Below, one piece after another: positions 13,574 to 15,235 of a DNA stretch of 15,235 bases. Source of the stretch: an uncultured Flammeovirgaceae bacterium. GTDB taxonomy: Bacteria > Bacteroidota > Bacteroidia > Cytophagales > Cyclobacteriaceae. The translations under genes and the position numbers were made by a program. The notes beneath the pieces are model-generated. The model was not told the DNA's origin. It searched no databases and saw only the letters and a program-made list of their open reading frames with translations. Each line of letters opens with the position of its first letter. Position 1 is the stretch's first letter. The stretch is from NCBI GenBank assembly GCA_946480685.1, contig CAMLLI010000011.1:1-15235 (forward strand), in the 5' to 3' direction.

Positions 13574-15207
13574 TGGAAAAAAGACCATACAATATATTTT
13601 TCGATCTCCATACGGTAAGCGGTATTGTACTGAGTGTACTGCTGTTCGTAATCTTCTTTGCAGGATCATTCTCATTCTTCCGCGATGAGATCGTGAACTG
13701 GGAACGAAATGAGACTGTAACTACCAAAGGTGCAATTGACATTGATGTTGATGCAGCGCTCGATACAATCGCGAAGAAATATACGCTTTACGGACGCGAA
13801 GTATCTATACACAAGGGATACGATGAACGAAGAGTGCGGGTAAACGTATCGGCCTCTGCCGACACCACGAATAAGGAAGCAGGCGCTTTCTTATACATGG
13901 ATACAAAAACATTTCAGTCGCACGACTATATATCATCCTACACGCTAGGAGAATTTTTATACCGCCTGCACTTCTTTGCACAAATACCCTACCCCGTTGG
14001 TTATTACCTGTCGGGCTTTACAGCGCTGTTCCTGTTCTTTATTGTACTTACCGGTATACTGATTCACTGGAAGAAGATCATCTCGAACTTTTACCTGTTT
14101 CGCCCGTGGGCAAAACTCAAAACAATATGGACTGATGCGCATACAGCATTGGGCACAATCGGTTTGCCATTCCAGGCGGTATATGCTATAACGGGAGCGT
14201 TCTTCATGATCAATATATTCCTGGTTATACCCGATGTACTTTTTTTGTACGATGGCGATCAAGAAAGGATATACGAAGATCTGGGCTATGCACATCCTAC
14301 TTTTACATTCGCACATCAAAAACTCGATGCTCCGGTTAACGTAAATTCCATGGTGGCAGCAGTGCAGAGTAAGTGGGATAACTTTCAGGTAACGGAAGTA
14401 CACATCATGCACCATGGTGATAAAGCAATGCATGTTATTGTTTCCGGAGAACTTGATCGCGCTACGAAATTTACCGGCACCGGTGAAGTTACATTCAAAG
14501 CGGCCACCGGTGAGATTGTTCATCAGAAAGATCCGTATGCACCAACAACATACCTGGATGGTGTAAAGAATATACTATACCGTTTACATTATGCAGACTA
14601 TGGCGGTTATGGACTAAAGATTGCCAGCTTTCTGTTAGGATTGCTTTCATGTTTTGTTATCATCTCCGGTATTCTGATCTGGTTTGAGGCGCGCAACAAA
14701 AAGCATGTTCCGGAAAAGCAAAAGCGATTCAATAAAAGAGTGAGTAATATATACCTGGCCATCTGTCTGGCAATGTATCCGGTTACGGCATTGGCATTTA
14801 TAGTTGTTCGATTTTTACCGGCCGATCTTGGCGCATCGCGTCAATCCGTTCTGTACGGTGTATACTTCGGAAGCTGGCTGCTGTTGTCTGTTTTCTTTTC
14901 GTGGAAGCGTAGTAACTTCATCACGAACAAGTATACGTTGCTGTCGGGCGCTATACTCGGCACACTTATACCCATTGTGAATGGTGTTTCAACCGGCAAC
15001 TGGTTCTGGTATACCGTAGCAAATGGTCACTTCGATTTTTTTATAGTCGATGCCCTGTGGATAGGACTTTCGTTGATGTCATTCTACACCGTGTACAGGT
15101 TGAAGAACGTGAAGCCATCGTCTGGTGACGAAGACTCTCACGCTGACGACACGATCCGGCAACCCGTAAAAAAGCGTCCGCGTGTAGCGACAGAAACTAC
15201 AGTTTGA
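13573..15207 (+). CDS. PepSY-associated transmembrane protein, putative ferric-chelate reductase/iron release component
   Basis: This 544-residue inner-membrane protein has about eight membrane helices (near 15-36, 143-166, 190-219, 344-371, 391-414, 425-443, 453-471, 488-510). Two periplasmic PepSY-like segments lie between them (about 55-125 and 255-330). A unit recurs: LYRLH at 129-133 and 335-339, each followed by a Gly-rich helix ending TGILIHW (160-166) or SGILIWF (365-371), so the first half is an internal duplication. His residues at helix edges (H13, H133, H165, H190, H339) could bind haem, as proposed for related ferrisiderophore reductases such as FsrB. It ends with a charged, proline-containing tail. 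I chose the ATG at 13573, overlapping the previous stop, over the TTG one codon earlier. It closes the iron operon; no terminator is visible in the last 28 nt. Confidence 0.88.
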   Translation: MEKRPYNIFFDLHTVSGIVLSVLLFVIFFAGSFSFFRDEIVNWERNETVTTKGAIDIDVDAALDTIAKKYTLYGREVSIHKGYDERRVRVNVSASADTTNKEAGAFLYMDTKTFQSHDYISSYTLGEFLYRLHFFAQIPYPVGYYLSGFTALFLFFIVLTGILIHWKKIISNFYLFRPWAKLKTIWTDAHTALGTIGLPFQAVYAITGAFFMINIFLVIPDVLFLYDGDQERIYEDLGYAHPTFTFAHQKLDAPVNVNSMVAAVQSKWDNFQVTEVHIMHHGDKAMHVIVSGELDRATKFTGTGEVTFKAATGEIVHQKDPYAPTTYLDGVKNILYRLHYADYGGYGLKIASFLLGLLSCFVIISGILIWFEARNKKHVPEKQKRFNKRVSNIYLAICLAMYPVTALAFIVVRFLPADLGASRQSVLYGVYFGSWLLLSVFFSWKRSNFITNKYTLLSGAILGTLIPIVNGVSTGNWFWYTVANGHFDFFIVDALWIGLSLMSFYTVYRLKNVKPSSGDEDSHADDTIRQPVKKRPRVATETTV

Positions 15208-15235
15208 GTCGTAACCTTCTTTTTTCCTGTGCTGC

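Overview
The window looks chromosomal and comes from a member of the phylum Bacteroidota, probably Cytophagales or a close relative. Three things point there. The ATP synthase operon reads atpB-E-F-H-A-G with no atpD/atpC following. Shine-Dalgarno sequences are weak or absent before almost every gene, and the spacers are A-rich. The TonB receptor carries an N-terminal carboxypeptidase-regulatory-like domain, as is common in that phylum. No insertion sequence, CRISPR array, rRNA or tRNA was seen. Assignments rest on reading motifs by eye; no database search was possible.

Region 1 (1-4275, + strand) is the ATP synthase operon: the end of subunit a, then c, b, delta, alpha and gamma. A strong hairpin lies between atpE and atpF, and a textbook intrinsic terminator closes the operon after atpG. 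Region 2 (4307-5723, +) is a two-gene unit: a polytopic membrane protein with both aspartate motifs of the UbiA prenyltransferase superfamily, then a MenG/UbiE-like class I methyltransferase 4 nt downstream. Region 3 (5732-8707, - strand) has a C-terminal processing protease of the S41 family and, behind an intrinsic terminator, a Lys1-type saccharopine-dehydrogenase-like oxidoreductase. Region 4 (8935-10134, +) has a di-iron hemerythrin protein resembling Ric/YtfE/ScdA, then ruvX.

Region 5 (10135-15207, +) is an iron acquisition module: a TonB-dependent siderophore-type receptor, two small membrane proteins resembling DUF3325 and DUF3649, and a PepSY-associated transmembrane protein. The last three genes are packed with spacings of +33, +1 and -1 nt, so they are probably co-transcribed and translationally coupled. 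The receptor would import a ferric chelate across the outer membrane, and the inner-membrane proteins would help release or reduce the iron.

The least explained DNA is the 414-nt gap before the receptor. It holds a TTTAGA-N5-TCTAAA palindrome (candidate metal-regulator operator), a long imperfect inverted repeat with a perfect AAGGAGG in one arm followed by a 4-codon mini-ORF, and a strong hairpin 48 nt before the receptor start. Together these suggest an iron-responsive leader with transcriptional and perhaps post-transcriptional control. That reading is inference.
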